Shown: positions 42,208 through 51,252 of the stretch, piece by piece | Layout: each line of letters opens with the position of its first letter | Position numbering within the stretch: the first letter of the stretch is position 1 | Source of the DNA: Demequina salsinemoris | Lineage (GTDB): Bacteria > Actinomycetota > Actinomycetes > Actinomycetales > Demequinaceae | NCBI RefSeq assembly: GCF_000974805.1 | Contig: NZ_BBQZ01000001.1 | Location: forward strand, 613,929 to 677,928 | Direction: 5' to 3' | Length of the DNA: 64,000 nucleotides | The notes under the pieces: model-generated | Database searches by the model: none | Told to the model about the DNA's origin: nothing | Seen by the model: the letters and a program-made list of their open reading frames with translations, nothing else | Position numbers and translations under genes: made by a program

Positions 42208-43794
42208 ATGTCTCACAGTGCCCGTATCCGCCGTGGCTCGGCCGCGACGGCAGGCCTGGTCGCGGGAGCGCTGCTGCTCGCGGCCTGCTCAGGATCAACC
42301 ACCGCCGACACCTCGGCCAGCTCGTCCGGGGAAGGCTCGGCCGAGGCCGCCGGCGCGGTCTCGACGCTGAAGGTCGGCCTTGACTTCGACAGTGCGACGT
42401 ACGGCTACGACCCTCACACGCTCGCCTCGGGTCTGCGGTTCTTCTACGAGGGCCTCTACGACTCGCTGTTCACCCTCGATGAGGACGGCAACATCGTCCC
42501 AGGCCTGGTGACCGACTACTCGTACTCCGAGGACGGCATGTCGATGACGCTCGACCTCGACTCCTCCGCCACGTTCACCGATGGCAGCACCCTGACTGCG
42601 GAGCTCGTCAAGGCGAACCTCGACGCCCGAGACGATGCAGAGCTCACCGCGCTGTCGCAGTTCGCCGAGGGCGGGTCCACGGAGATCACGGATGTCGTGG
42701 TCGTCGACGAGGACACCGTCACCCTGGAGTTCGCCGAGGCGCAGTCGGGCTTCGAGGGCAACCTCGTGATGCCGAGCGGCGCCATCATCGGCGCCGACGC
42801 CATCGCGGACCGTTCCCTGCTGGCCGACCAGGCCGACGGCTCGGGCCCGCTCACGATCGACGAGGCCGCGACGGTCAAGGGCACGTCCTACGTGATGGTG
42901 ACCAAGGAGGGGCGGGAGGGCGAGCTTCCCTTCGCCTCCTACGAGATGATCCCGATGCTCGACCCCCAGGCCCGCATCAACTCGCTCGCGTCGGGCGACC
43001 TCGACGTGGCCGGCATCGAGACGAGCGCCGCTGAGCAGGCAGCCTCGCTCGGAGTGGACCTCGTCCAGAACGGCGGCTCCGTGCAGGAGATGTTCGTGTT
43101 CGACAAGACGGGCGCCACCGTCGAGGCCTTCGGGGACCTGCGCGTGCGCCAGGCCCTCATGATGTCGCTCGACCGCCAGGCGATCGTGGACGCGCTCTCG
43201 CCTGGCTCGCACGCCACGGCCAACGCGCTCCCGATGGACTCGCCCGGCTACGACACGGCGATCGACGAGCAGTACGCGTACGACCCCGAGGCGGCGAAGG
43301 CGCTCCTCGAGGAGGCGGGCTACGGGGACGGCTTCGAGTTCGAGATGATCTCGAACGGCGACGTCCAGACGATCCTCGAGCTCATGCAGGCCTACTGGGC
43401 CGAGATCGGCGTCACCATGACGCTCAAGAACGCTTCCTCGACCGAGGAGATCTTCGCTGCGGTCCAGACCATGCCCCTCGGCTCGCCGACCATCACGACG
43501 TGGACCAACCCCGCGGGCTTCGTCTTCGGCGCGATGTTCGGCTTCATGAACCCGCACGGCGCGGAGAACCCCGAGCTCGAGGCCGCCGCCGGCGCGCTCG
43601 GTGCCGCCGAGACGGATGAGGACGCGGCCGCCGCTCTGCTCGCCCTCAACCACGCGATCACCGACAACGTGTGGCTCATGCCGCTCTACGAGGAGCTCGT
43701 CACCTGGGGCTACAGCTCGGACGCCGTCGCCGAGTTCGGATTCCCGGGCATCGAGTCCACGCCTCGCCTGCAGGACATCGAACCCGCAGTCTGA
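42208..43794 (+). CDS. Family-5 solute-binding lipoprotein 1 (Dpp/Opp type)
   Basis: A 528-residue extracellular binding protein of the peptide/nickel/oligosaccharide family. The lipobox LAAC gives Cys27, then a Ser/Gly tether. Family motifs include GLYDSLFTLDEDGNIVPGLV and FGDLRVRQALMMSLDRQAIV. AGGAGG (42196-42201) lies six bases before the ATG. Many proteins of this family in Actinobacteria and Thermotogae bind oligosaccharides rather than peptides; the divergent GH78 and downstream glycosidases suggest a rhamnose-containing glycoside here. The ligand is inferred. Confidence 0.88.
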   Translation: MSHSARIRRGSAATAGLVAGALLLAACSGSTTADTSASSSGEGSAEAAGAVSTLKVGLDFDSATYGYDPHTLASGLRFFYEGLYDSLFTLDEDGNIVPGLVTDYSYSEDGMSMTLDLDSSATFTDGSTLTAELVKANLDARDDAELTALSQFAEGGSTEITDVVVVDEDTVTLEFAEAQSGFEGNLVMPSGAIIGADAIADRSLLADQADGSGPLTIDEAATVKGTSYVMVTKEGREGELPFASYEMIPMLDPQARINSLASGDLDVAGIETSAAEQAASLGVDLVQNGGSVQEMFVFDKTGATVEAFGDLRVRQALMMSLDRQAIVDALSPGSHATANALPMDSPGYDTAIDEQYAYDPEAAKALLEEAGYGDGFEFEMISNGDVQTILELMQAYWAEIGVTMTLKNASSTEEIFAAVQTMPLGSPTITTWTNPAGFVFGAMFGFMNPHGAENPELEAAAGALGAAETDEDAAAALLALNHAITDNVWLMPLYEELVTWGYSSDAVAEFGFPGIESTPRLQDIEPAV

Positions 43795-43822
43795 CCATTC
43801 CTCCCTGTCCCCCAGCAACCAC

Positions 43823-43856
43823 GGCGCTGGGGTCGCTGCAAGGCGGCCCCAGCGCC
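43823..43856 (+). other. GC-rich intercistronic hairpin
   Basis: GGCGCTGGGG (43823-43832) pairs perfectly with CCCCAGCGCC (43847-43856) around a 14-base loop, between the first binding-protein and permease genes. It is placed like the hairpins at 28569 and 50238. Confidence 0.7.
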
Positions 43857-43873
43857 CGGATGGAGCACGTCCC

Positions 43874-44815
43874 ATGCTGACGTTCATCGTGAAACGGATC
43901 GGCTTCGCCGCAGTGACGCTTCTCGTCGCCTCAGGACTCGTCTTCCTGCTCATGCATCTGTCGCCCACCACGCCCGGCGTCGTGGCGCTCGGCACGGGCG
44001 GCACCCCCGAGACGATCCAGGAGTACAACGAGAGCATCGGCTGGTACGACCCGTTGTTCGTCCAGTATCTGCGGTGGCTCGCGGACCTCGTGCAGGGCGA
44101 CCTCGGAACGTCCCTGACGGACGGACGCGACATCGCGACCGACATCGGGAAGCGACTGCCGGTGACGGCCGCGGTCGCGGCCGGGGCCGTCCTCCTCAGC
44201 TCGATCGTCGGCATCGCGCTCGGCGTCACCGCCGCCGTCCGGCGCGGGATCGCCGACCGCATGGTCACCGCGATGTCAGGCATCTTCATCTCGATACCGC
44301 AGTTCTGGCTGGGCATCGTGCTCGTCTTCGTCTTCGCGGTCCAGCTCGGCCTGCTGCCCGCCTCCGGATTCACGCGCCTCGAGGATGACCCGGCCGCCTG
44401 GTTCAGGTCGCTCCTGCTGCCCGTGCTGACGCTGTCCGTCGGATCGGTCGGCTTCATCGCCCGCCAGACGCGCGCCTCGATGGTCGAGGCCCTGACCCAG
44501 GAGCACATCCGCACCCTGCGCGCGGTCGGCACCCCGACCTGGCGCATCCTCTACGTCCACGCGCTCCGCTACGCGAGCCTGCCGATCGTGGCGGGCATCT
44601 CCATCCAGTTCATCGGACTGTTCGGCGGGTCCGTCATCATCGAGCAGCTCTTCAACCTGCCCGGCGTCGGCCTCGCGATGCAGCAGGCGGTGGGCTACAC
44701 CGACGTGCCGTTCGTCCAGGCGCTCGTCGTCGTCGCGACTCTCGTGGTCGTGATCGTCAACCTGCTGCTGGAGATCTCCAACAAGCTCCTCGACCCGAAG
44801 CTGCGTGCCTCATGA
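43874..44815 (+). CDS. ABC transporter permease 1, DppB type
   Basis: A 313-residue permease with six helices. The first helix (FIVKRIGFAAVTLLVASGLVF) and the following SPTTPGVVALG region are DppB-like. The EAA-like loop is EHIRTLRAVGTPTWRILYVHAL, and the LFNLPGVGLAM segment near the end is characteristic. The start is ATG 43874; the frame opens upstream inside the binding-protein gene. The stop overlaps the next ATG (ATGA). Confidence 0.92.
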   Translation: MLTFIVKRIGFAAVTLLVASGLVFLLMHLSPTTPGVVALGTGGTPETIQEYNESIGWYDPLFVQYLRWLADLVQGDLGTSLTDGRDIATDIGKRLPVTAAVAAGAVLLSSIVGIALGVTAAVRRGIADRMVTAMSGIFISIPQFWLGIVLVFVFAVQLGLLPASGFTRLEDDPAAWFRSLLLPVLTLSVGSVGFIARQTRASMVEALTQEHIRTLRAVGTPTWRILYVHALRYASLPIVAGISIQFIGLFGGSVIIEQLFNLPGVGLAMQQAVGYTDVPFVQALVVVATLVVVIVNLLLEISNKLLDPKLRAS

Positions 44816-46794
44816 CCGCTCAGAAGACCTCCCGCCGGCCCGCCAAGCACGCGGCGCCTGGAGCGATCCGCACGATCGTCAGATCCCCGTGGGGCCTCGC
44901 GGCCGCCATCTGGATCCTCGGGCTCCTCATCGCCTCGCTCACGTCCTCCCTGTGGCTTCCCTATGACGTGCTCGAGCAGGACCTCAGCGCCATCCAGCAG
45001 GGGCCCTCCGTCGAGCACTGGCTCGGAACCGATCAGCTTGGTCGCGACATCCTCAGCCGCATCGTCCATTCCGCTGCCTCGACCATCGGTCTCGGCGCGA
45101 TCACAGCCGCGGTCGGGCTGTCCGTGGCGCTCCCCGCAGCGCTCCTCTCGGCCCGCAACGCTCGCGCCGAGACCATGGTCAACCGCGTCTCCGAGGTCAT
45201 GATGTCGATCCCCGGCATGACCGTGATCCTCGCCTTCATCGCCGTGGTCGGCACCAACATGCCGCTCGTGATGATGCTGCTCGGGCTCCTCATCTCGGCC
45301 GGCATCTACCGCATCATCCTCGGCCAGGCGAAGTCCATCCAGACGCAGCTGTTCATCGAGGCCGCCGAGGTCGACGGCCTGCGCAAGAGCTCGATCAGCT
45401 TTCGGCACGTGCTGCCCAACATGATGACCACGATCACGGTGCAGGCGATGCTCCTGCTCGCGATGGGAATCATGACCCAGGCGGGCCTGGCGTTCATCGG
45501 CTTCGGCCCGCAGCCGCCCGAGCCCACCTGGGGTGGCCTGATCCAGGACGCCTCGAAGTACCTCTACACGTTCCCCTGGATGATGGTGCCGACCGGCCTC
45601 GTGCTCGCGCTCACCGTGATCGCGTTCAACAGCCTTGGCGACCTCCTGTCGCAGGGACAGGCCTCGCCGCCTCCGCTCGTGCAGCTTCGCCAGCGGGTCT
45701 CGCGCGCTGCCAAGGCGCACCGTCGCGAGAGCCTGGCCCAGGCATCGTCCGGTGAGCGCGCGAGCGCCGCGAACGTCCTCGAGGTCCGCGACCTCGTCGT
45801 CGGTGTCGAGGACGGGCCGGACATCGTCACCGGTGCATCTCTGAGGGTCGAGCCGGGTCGTGTGATGGCGCTCGTGGGCGAGTCCGGCTGCGGAAAGTCG
45901 GTCACCTCCTTCGCGCTGCTGGGTCTGCTCGCGCCGGGACTCGAGGTGCGTGGCGGCTCCGCGACGTGGAACGGCATGAACATCGCGGCCTCGACCGACG
46001 CGGAGATGGCCACGATCCGTGGACGTGAGATCGCCTTCATCTCCCAGGAGCCGATGCGGGCCCTGGACCCCATGTTCACGATCAGCTCCCAGCTCACCCA
46101 GGTGATCCGGCGGCTGCGGGGCGTCGACAGGGCCGCCTCGAAGCGGATCGCGGCCGAGCTGCTCGAGCAGGTCGGAATCGTCGACGTGCCGCGCGTGCTG
46201 AAGTCCTACCCTCACCAGATCTCGGGAGGGATGGCCCAGCGCATCGCCATCGCGCTCGCGCTGGCCGGAGAGCCGCGCCTGATCGTCGCGGACGAGCCGA
46301 CCACAGCCCTCGACGTCACCGTCCAGGCCGAGATCCTCGGTCTGCTCAAGCACCTGGTCGACGAGACCGGGATGTCCATGGTCCTCGTGACCCACGACCT
46401 CGGCGTCGTCGCCGACATCGCCGACGACGTGTCGGTCATGTATGCGGGACAGATCGTCGAGGTCGGTTCCGCGGAGGCGGTGCTCGTCTCCCCGGAGCAC
46501 CCGTACACGATGGCGCTGCTCGCAGCGGACCCGCACCTGACGGTGGTGTCGGACGGCAGGGACCGCCTGGCATCGATCCCCGGCCAGGTGCCGACGCCCG
46601 AGGCATGGTCGACGGGCTGCCGCTTCGCGGAAAGGTGCCTCTTCGCCACCGACTCGTGCCGGAAGCCGGTCGAGCTGTCCGAGCGCGCCAAGGACGAAGG
46701 GCTGGTGAGGTGCGTCCACCGCGACGCCGTCGCCGGTCGCCAGAACGCGTGGCGTGAGCCGGCCGTGGTCGGCTCCGTCGTTGAGGAGGCATGA
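44812..46794 (+). CDS. Fused permease-ATPase 1 (DppC-DppD)
   Basis: A 660-residue fusion. Residues 1-290 are a DppC-type permease (WLGTDQLGRDILSRIV, EAAEVDGLRKSSISFRHVLP, GFGPQPPEPTWGGLIQDA). Residues 320-660 are a DppD-type ATPase with Walker A GESGCGKS (356-363), signature ISGGMAQR and Walker B LIVADEPTTALDVTV. The C-terminal oligopeptide-transporter extension has four cysteines (CRFAERCLFATDSC and a later C). Most homologues are separate genes. The linker is a short polar stretch (PPPLVQLRQRVSRAAKAHRR). Confidence 0.93.
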   Translation: MTAQKTSRRPAKHAAPGAIRTIVRSPWGLAAAIWILGLLIASLTSSLWLPYDVLEQDLSAIQQGPSVEHWLGTDQLGRDILSRIVHSAASTIGLGAITAAVGLSVALPAALLSARNARAETMVNRVSEVMMSIPGMTVILAFIAVVGTNMPLVMMLLGLLISAGIYRIILGQAKSIQTQLFIEAAEVDGLRKSSISFRHVLPNMMTTITVQAMLLLAMGIMTQAGLAFIGFGPQPPEPTWGGLIQDASKYLYTFPWMMVPTGLVLALTVIAFNSLGDLLSQGQASPPPLVQLRQRVSRAAKAHRRESLAQASSGERASAANVLEVRDLVVGVEDGPDIVTGASLRVEPGRVMALVGESGCGKSVTSFALLGLLAPGLEVRGGSATWNGMNIAASTDAEMATIRGREIAFISQEPMRALDPMFTISSQLTQVIRRLRGVDRAASKRIAAELLEQVGIVDVPRVLKSYPHQISGGMAQRIAIALALAGEPRLIVADEPTTALDVTVQAEILGLLKHLVDETGMSMVLVTHDLGVVADIADDVSVMYAGQIVEVGSAEAVLVSPEHPYTMALLAADPHLTVVSDGRDRLASIPGQVPTPEAWSTGCRFAERCLFATDSCRKPVELSERAKDEGLVRCVHRDAVAGRQNAWREPAVVGSVVEEA

Positions 46795-47795
46795 TGAGCG
46801 CCATTCCGCTGCAGGAGAACGCCGCACCCGCCCAGGCTGAGGCCGGGACCCCGATGCTCGAGGTGGAGAACCTGACCCTCCAGTACTCGCGCAAGGGTCC
46901 GGTCATCGTCGACGACGTGTCCTTCTCGGTCGCGCCCGGCGAGACCGTGGGCCTCGTGGGAGAGTCCGGCTCGGGCAAGACCACGATCGGCCGCTCCGTC
47001 CTGGGGCTGCTCGGCGCCAGGTCCGGTGCCATCCGCTTCCAGGGCGAGGACATCACGCACCTGTCGCCGCGTGCCCGGCGCAAGCTGCAGGGCGAGCTGC
47101 GTGCGGTGTTCCAGGACCCGTACTCCTCGCTCAACCCGCGTCGCACGGTCGGCGAGTCGCTCGCCGAGCCGCTCAAGGTCGCGAAGGTGCCCTCGGAGCA
47201 GATCGGTCCGAAGATCGCTGCGACGCTTGAGGCCGTGGGGCTCCCCGCGAACGCGGCGGGCCGATTCCCGCGGCAGTTCTCGGGAGGCCAGCGTCAGCGC
47301 ATCGCGATCGCGCGCGCCCTCATCACCGACCCGCAGCTCGTGGTCTGCGACGAGGCGGTGAGCGCGCTCGACCTGTCCACCCAGGCGCAGGTGCTGAACC
47401 TGCTCGCGGACCTGCGCGAGGAGCGCGGGCTGAGCTACCTGTTCATCGCGCACGACATCTCAGTGGTGGAGTTCCTGGCCCAGCGAGTCGTCGTGCTCTA
47501 CCGGGGACAGGTGATGGAGTCCGGGCCGTCGTCGGAGGTGGTGCGCAACCCGCGGCACCCGTTCACCAAGGTGTTGATCGCGGCCTCTCCCGTGCCGAAC
47601 CCGGCCACGCAGAAGGAGCGACGCGCGCAGTGGTCGAGCCTCAAGGCGGCGTCCGCGGGCGCCGCGCCGGCGGACGCGGGCGGCTGCCCGTTCGCCGCAC
47701 GGTGCCCGCTCGCGACCGACCTGTGCCGCAGCGTGCGGCCGAAGCCTCGTCGGCTAGGCGAGGCCGACGTCGCCTGTCACTTCGCGGAGGAGTGA
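46791..47795 (+). CDS. ABC transporter ATPase 1, DppF type
   Basis: A 334-residue ATPase that pairs with the fused ATPase. Walker A is GESGSGKTT, the signature FSGGQRQR, and Walker B LVVCDEAVSALDLSTQ. The C-terminal extension holds four cysteines (CPFAARCPLATDLC and CHF), as in Opp/Dpp ATPases. GAGGAGG lies just upstream; ATG 46791 overlaps the preceding stop by four bases, and ATG 46794 has better spacing to the ribosome binding site. It ends the first transporter operon, before the 27-bp repeats. Confidence 0.94.
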   Translation: MMSAIPLQENAAPAQAEAGTPMLEVENLTLQYSRKGPVIVDDVSFSVAPGETVGLVGESGSGKTTIGRSVLGLLGARSGAIRFQGEDITHLSPRARRKLQGELRAVFQDPYSSLNPRRTVGESLAEPLKVAKVPSEQIGPKIAATLEAVGLPANAAGRFPRQFSGGQRQRIAIARALITDPQLVVCDEAVSALDLSTQAQVLNLLADLREERGLSYLFIAHDISVVEFLAQRVVVLYRGQVMESGPSSEVVRNPRHPFTKVLIAASPVPNPATQKERRAQWSSLKAASAGAAPADAGGCPFAARCPLATDLCRSVRPKPRRLGEADVACHFAEE

Positions 47796-47828
47796 GCAGG
47801 GCGAAGACCTGACAACCAGGCAACGGCT

Positions 47829-47898
47829 TCCGGCGTCTCTCCTCAGGGGCGTCGGGGGAGCGGGGTCCGGCGTCTCTCCTCAGGGGCGTCGGACCCCG
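47829..47898. repeat. Two 27-bp direct repeats between convergent genes
   Basis: 47829-47855 and 47866-47892 are identical over 27 bp (starting TCCGGCGTCTCTCCTCAGGG) at an offset of 37 bp. A partial third copy, TTCCTGAGGGGCG, follows near 47911. CGGGGTCCG (47861-47869) and CGGACCCCG (47890-47898) can pair around the second copy. The position between convergent ends fits a compound terminator; the exact duplication is unusual. Confidence 0.75.
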
Positions 47899-47966
47899 GG
47901 CATCGCGCTATTCCTGAGGGGCGCTGAAACTCTTCGACGACAAAGGAATTTCTCGGGCGTTGGTGT

Positions 47967-48557
47967 TCACAGCTCCACGGTGAGGAACTGCTGCATGTGC
48001 AGGCGGGCGCCCTCGGCCATGTCGATCTCGTTGAAGCCCGACAGCCACAGCAGCTGAAGGCCCTCAGTCTGGGCGATCGAGCTGAGCGCAGCGTCACGGG
48101 GCGTCACGCCCTCCTTGAGGAGCCCGAGCTCGGCGGCCTGGGCGAAGGCCTGCTCGGTCCCCGACACCACGCGGTCGAACCGTCGCTGGAAATGCGCGTG
48201 CGCGGGGTGGTCGGGGTTCGTCGCCTCGGCAGCGATCACGGTGTAGAGCCTGATCAGGTCGCGCTTCTCGTGATTCCTGCGCGAGATCTCCACCAGTCCG
48301 CGCAGGAACTCGAGGTCCCGGCGGCCGGAGAGGATGTCGAGGGCCACCTGGTCGCGACGTTCGAAGACGGCCTCGAGCATCGCGAGCTTGCCGTCGTAGT
48401 GGTGAAGCAGGCCCGGCTGGCTCATGCCGACCTCGCGGGCGATCTCGCTCACGGTGGCGCCGGTGAAGCCGGAGCGCGAGAACACGGTGAAGGCGGCGTC
48501 GAGGATCTCCTCGCGCCGCTTCGCGCTCTTGGCGTACTCGCCTCGTTGGCCTGCCAC
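47967..48557 (-). CDS. TetR family regulator 2
   Basis: A 196-residue TetR protein. The DNA-binding domain (about 12-58) reads EEILDAAFTVFSRSGFTGAT and VSEIAREVGMSQPGLLHHYD; the C-terminal helices form the ligand domain. It is a paralogue of TetR 1. The GTG start lies six bases after TACGCT (minus strand, 48564-48569), so it is probably leaderless. The 24-bp operator lies in the divergent region and would control both this gene and the second transporter operon. Confidence 0.9.
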   Translation of the reverse strand: MAGQRGEYAKSAKRREEILDAAFTVFSRSGFTGATVSEIAREVGMSQPGLLHHYDGKLAMLEAVFERRDQVALDILSGRRDLEFLRGLVEISRRNHEKRDLIRLYTVIAAEATNPDHPAHAHFQRRFDRVVSGTEQAFAQAAELGLLKEGVTPRDAALSSIAQTEGLQLLWLSGFNEIDMAEGARLHMQQFLTVEL

Positions 48558-48563
48558 GGGAGG

Positions 48564-48620
48564 AGCGTATCAGAATCGTGATCTAAAATCTTTGCAGGTT
48601 AAGATTTTGCGTGTTAGCGT
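48564..48620 (+). promoter_or_regulatory. Divergent promoters and TetR-type operator of transporter 2
   Basis: On the plus strand TTGCAG (48592-48597) and TAGCGT (48615-48620) are exactly 17 bases apart. On the minus strand TACGCT (48564-48569) is the -10 of TetR 2. The operator AAAATCTT (48585-48592), 8-bp spacer TTGCAGGTT-region, AAGATTTT (48601-48608) overlaps the plus-strand -35 and spacer and the -35 zone of TetR 2. Both genes should be repressed together. Confidence 0.8.
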
Positions 48621-48666
48621 CATCGCAGCGTCAAAGTTGACGTCACCTGAGGAAAGGGAAGCAACG

Positions 48667-50226
48667 ATGCTCCGCACTGCCAAGTTCGGCGCCCTTGTCG
48701 GCGTCGCCGCACTCGCCCTCGCGGCCTGTTCGTCGGGAGGGACCGACGATTCGACCGCCTCATCCGACTCGTCATCGTCGGCCACCGCCGCCGAAGGTCG
48801 GGCCGAGCAGCTCACGATCGGCGCGGTCGTCGACGTCAGCACCTGGTCCGCGCAGGACGCAGCCTGGGGCAACACGGCGACCTACATGATGGCCGTCTAC
48901 GACACGCTCCTGCGGCAGAACGCCGACGGCACGATCGAGGCGGGGCTCGCGACCGACTGGTCGTACGACGACTCGATGACGGTCCTCACGCTCACCCTGC
49001 GGGACGACGTCACCTTCACGGACGGCTCGGCGCTCGACGCCGACCTCGTGGTCGAGAACCTCACCCGCTTCCAGAACGGTGCCTCGGAGAACAGCGGCAA
49101 CCTGTCCTCGATCGACTCCGTCACCGCGGTCGACGCCACGACGGTCGAGATCGCGCTGTCGGCACCGGACCCGGCGCTGCTGAGCTACCTGGCCCAGAAC
49201 TCGGGCCTGATCGAGGCCGAGTCCGCCTTCGACTCCGCGGACATCCAGACGGTCCCTGTGGGCTCCGGCCCGTACGTGCTCGACGCCGACTCGTCCACGA
49301 TCGGCTCGTCGTACACCTTCACGGCGAACGACGACTACTGGGACCCGGACAGCCAGCACTACGACACCATCGTGATCAACTACTACGCCGACGCGAACGC
49401 GCTGCTCAACGCGCTGCGTGACAGCCAGGTGGACATCGCGAACCTGAACTCGACCTCGCAGATCCCCGACGCCGAGTCCGCGGGCTACACGATCAACACC
49501 CAGACCCTGAACTGGAAGGGCCTCATCCTGGCCGACCGCTGGGGTGTCGTGGACGAGGCGCTCGCCGACGTCCGCGTGCGTCAGGCGATCAACTACGCGC
49601 TCGACCGCGAGGGGCTCCTCGCGGGCATCGAGTCCGGCTACGGCGAGGTGACGACCCAGATCTTCGGTACCGGCACCACCGCGTACGAGGAGGACCTCGA
49701 CAGCTACTACACGTACGACGTCGACAAGGCGAAGGAGCTGCTGACCGAGGCCGGCTACCCCGACGGCATCACCATCACGATGCCGCTGTCAAGCTTCGTG
49801 CCCGAGTCCGAGGCGCAGCTCATCGCGGGCAACCTGGCCGAGGCCGGGATCACGGTCAACTACGAGACCGCGGGCGAGTCCTTCATCTCCGACCTCCTCG
49901 GCGGCAAGTGGGCGGCCTTCGAGTTCGGCCTCAACCAGGAGTCCGAGTCCTGGGCCACCTACAAGCTCTCCGTCTCGGTCGACTCCGCGTGGAACATCTA
50001 CCACCAGAGCACCGACGAACTCGACGCGTTGGCCGACCGCATGCGCATGGGTGGAGAGGACGGCGACGCCGCGGCCCAGGAGATGAACGAGTACCTGGTC
50101 GAGAACGCCTGGTTCGCCCCGTTCTACCGCGTCGAGGGCGTGATCGTCACCAACGACGCCACCTCGGTCACCCTCAAGAACGGCCAGGCCGTGTCCAACC
50201 TCTGGGACATCGTCCCGACCGCCTGA
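48667..50226 (+). CDS. Family-5 solute-binding lipoprotein 2 (Dpp/Opp type)
   Basis: A 519-residue binding protein. The lipobox LAAC gives Cys21, then a Ser/Asp/Thr tether. Motifs are YDTLLRQNADGTIEAGLATD, SYTFTANDDYWDP and LADVRVRQAINYALDREGLL. The start is ATG 48667; the open frame extends upstream through the operator without support. It is only distantly similar to binding protein 1, which suggests a related but distinct ligand. It heads a seven-gene run that includes GH1, beta-PGM/GH3 and GH43, so an oligosaccharide or glycoside ligand is likely. Confidence 0.88.
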   Translation: MLRTAKFGALVGVAALALAACSSGGTDDSTASSDSSSSATAAEGRAEQLTIGAVVDVSTWSAQDAAWGNTATYMMAVYDTLLRQNADGTIEAGLATDWSYDDSMTVLTLTLRDDVTFTDGSALDADLVVENLTRFQNGASENSGNLSSIDSVTAVDATTVEIALSAPDPALLSYLAQNSGLIEAESAFDSADIQTVPVGSGPYVLDADSSTIGSSYTFTANDDYWDPDSQHYDTIVINYYADANALLNALRDSQVDIANLNSTSQIPDAESAGYTINTQTLNWKGLILADRWGVVDEALADVRVRQAINYALDREGLLAGIESGYGEVTTQIFGTGTTAYEEDLDSYYTYDVDKAKELLTEAGYPDGITITMPLSSFVPESEAQLIAGNLAEAGITVNYETAGESFISDLLGGKWAAFEFGLNQESESWATYKLSVSVDSAWNIYHQSTDELDALADRMRMGGEDGDAAAQEMNEYLVENAWFAPFYRVEGVIVTNDATSVTLKNGQAVSNLWDIVPTA

Positions 50227-50237
50227 CCCTGATCACC

Positions 50238-50270
50238 GCCGGCGGGGCGGGGAGTCCTCGCCCCGCCGGC
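50238..50270 (+). other. GC-rich intercistronic hairpin
   Basis: GCCGGCGGGGCG (50238-50249) pairs perfectly with CGCCCCGCCGGC (50259-50270) around a nine-base loop, between the second binding-protein and permease genes. It probably lowers permease expression relative to binding protein. Confidence 0.72.
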
Positions 50271-50310
50271 ACCACCACCCCGCAGCTACCCCCAAGCAAG
50301 GAGAGCCATC

Positions 50311-51252
50311 GTGCTCCGATTCATCGGAAGGCGCATCGTCACGGGAGTCGGCCTCATCGCGACGCTGGCGACTCTGACGTTCTTCCTGCTGCAGTTCGGC
50401 AGCACGGACACCGCGCGCCGCATCGCCGGACAGTCGGCCACCGAGGACGCGGTCCAGGTGGTCGAGGAGAGGCTCGGCCTCGACCAGCCCGTCCTCGTGA
50501 GGTTCTGGGACTGGGTCGTCGCGGCGCTCCACGGAGACTTCGGCCTCTCATGGTTCTCGGGCCAGGACGTGCTCGAGGCCGTGACGACGCGCATGCAGGT
50601 GACCGTCACCCTCGCCGTGGGGTCGGTCTTCCTCACCGCCATCATCGCCATCGTGCTCGGCGCGTACGCCGCCACGAGGCGCGGCTGGCCCGACCGTGCC
50701 GTGCAGATCCTCTCCGTCATCGGCCAGGCCATCCCCGGCTTCCTGGTGGCGCTGGTCCTGGTGCTCGTCTTCGCGATCCAGCTGGACTGGTTCCCCGCGA
50801 CGGGCTACACCAAGCCGTCCGACTCCGTGCCCGAGTGGCTGCTGAGCATCACGCTGCCGGTCATCGCGCTCACGATCGGCTCGATCGGCGGCGTGGCGCA
50901 GCAGGTCCGCGGCTCGATGCTCGACGCATTCGAGCGCGACTACGTCCGCACCCTGCGCAGCCGTGGGCTCGCGCATCGCAGCGTCGTCTACAAGCACGTG
51001 CTCCGCAACGCCGCGGGCCCCGCGCTCAGCATCCTGGGGCTTCAGTTCGTGATCCTCCTCGGCGGTGCCGTCATCGTCGAGACGCTCTTCTCGATCCCTG
51101 GCCTCGGCCCGCTCGCCCTGTCGAGCACGTCCAATGGCGACATCCCTGTCGTCATGGGCATCGTCGTCATCACCGGCGTGATCGTCATCATCGTCAACAC
51201 CCTCGTCGACGTCGCGCAGGCGTGGGTCAACCCGAAGGTCCGACTCTCATGA
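50311..51252 (+). CDS. ABC transporter permease 2, DppB type
   Basis: A 313-residue permease, the same length as permease 1. The first helix is RRIVTGVGLIATLATLTFFL; the EAA-like loop is RDYVRTLRSRGLAHRSVVYKHVL; LFSIPGLGPLAL is near the end. The start is GTG 50311 with AAGGAG seven bases upstream. The stop overlaps the next ATG (ATGA). Together with the fused DppC domain it forms the channel. Confidence 0.92.
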   Translation: MLRFIGRRIVTGVGLIATLATLTFFLLQFGSTDTARRIAGQSATEDAVQVVEERLGLDQPVLVRFWDWVVAALHGDFGLSWFSGQDVLEAVTTRMQVTVTLAVGSVFLTAIIAIVLGAYAATRRGWPDRAVQILSVIGQAIPGFLVALVLVLVFAIQLDWFPATGYTKPSDSVPEWLLSITLPVIALTIGSIGGVAQQVRGSMLDAFERDYVRTLRSRGLAHRSVVYKHVLRNAAGPALSILGLQFVILLGGAVIVETLFSIPGLGPLALSSTSNGDIPVVMGIVVITGVIVIIVNTLVDVAQAWVNPKVRLS

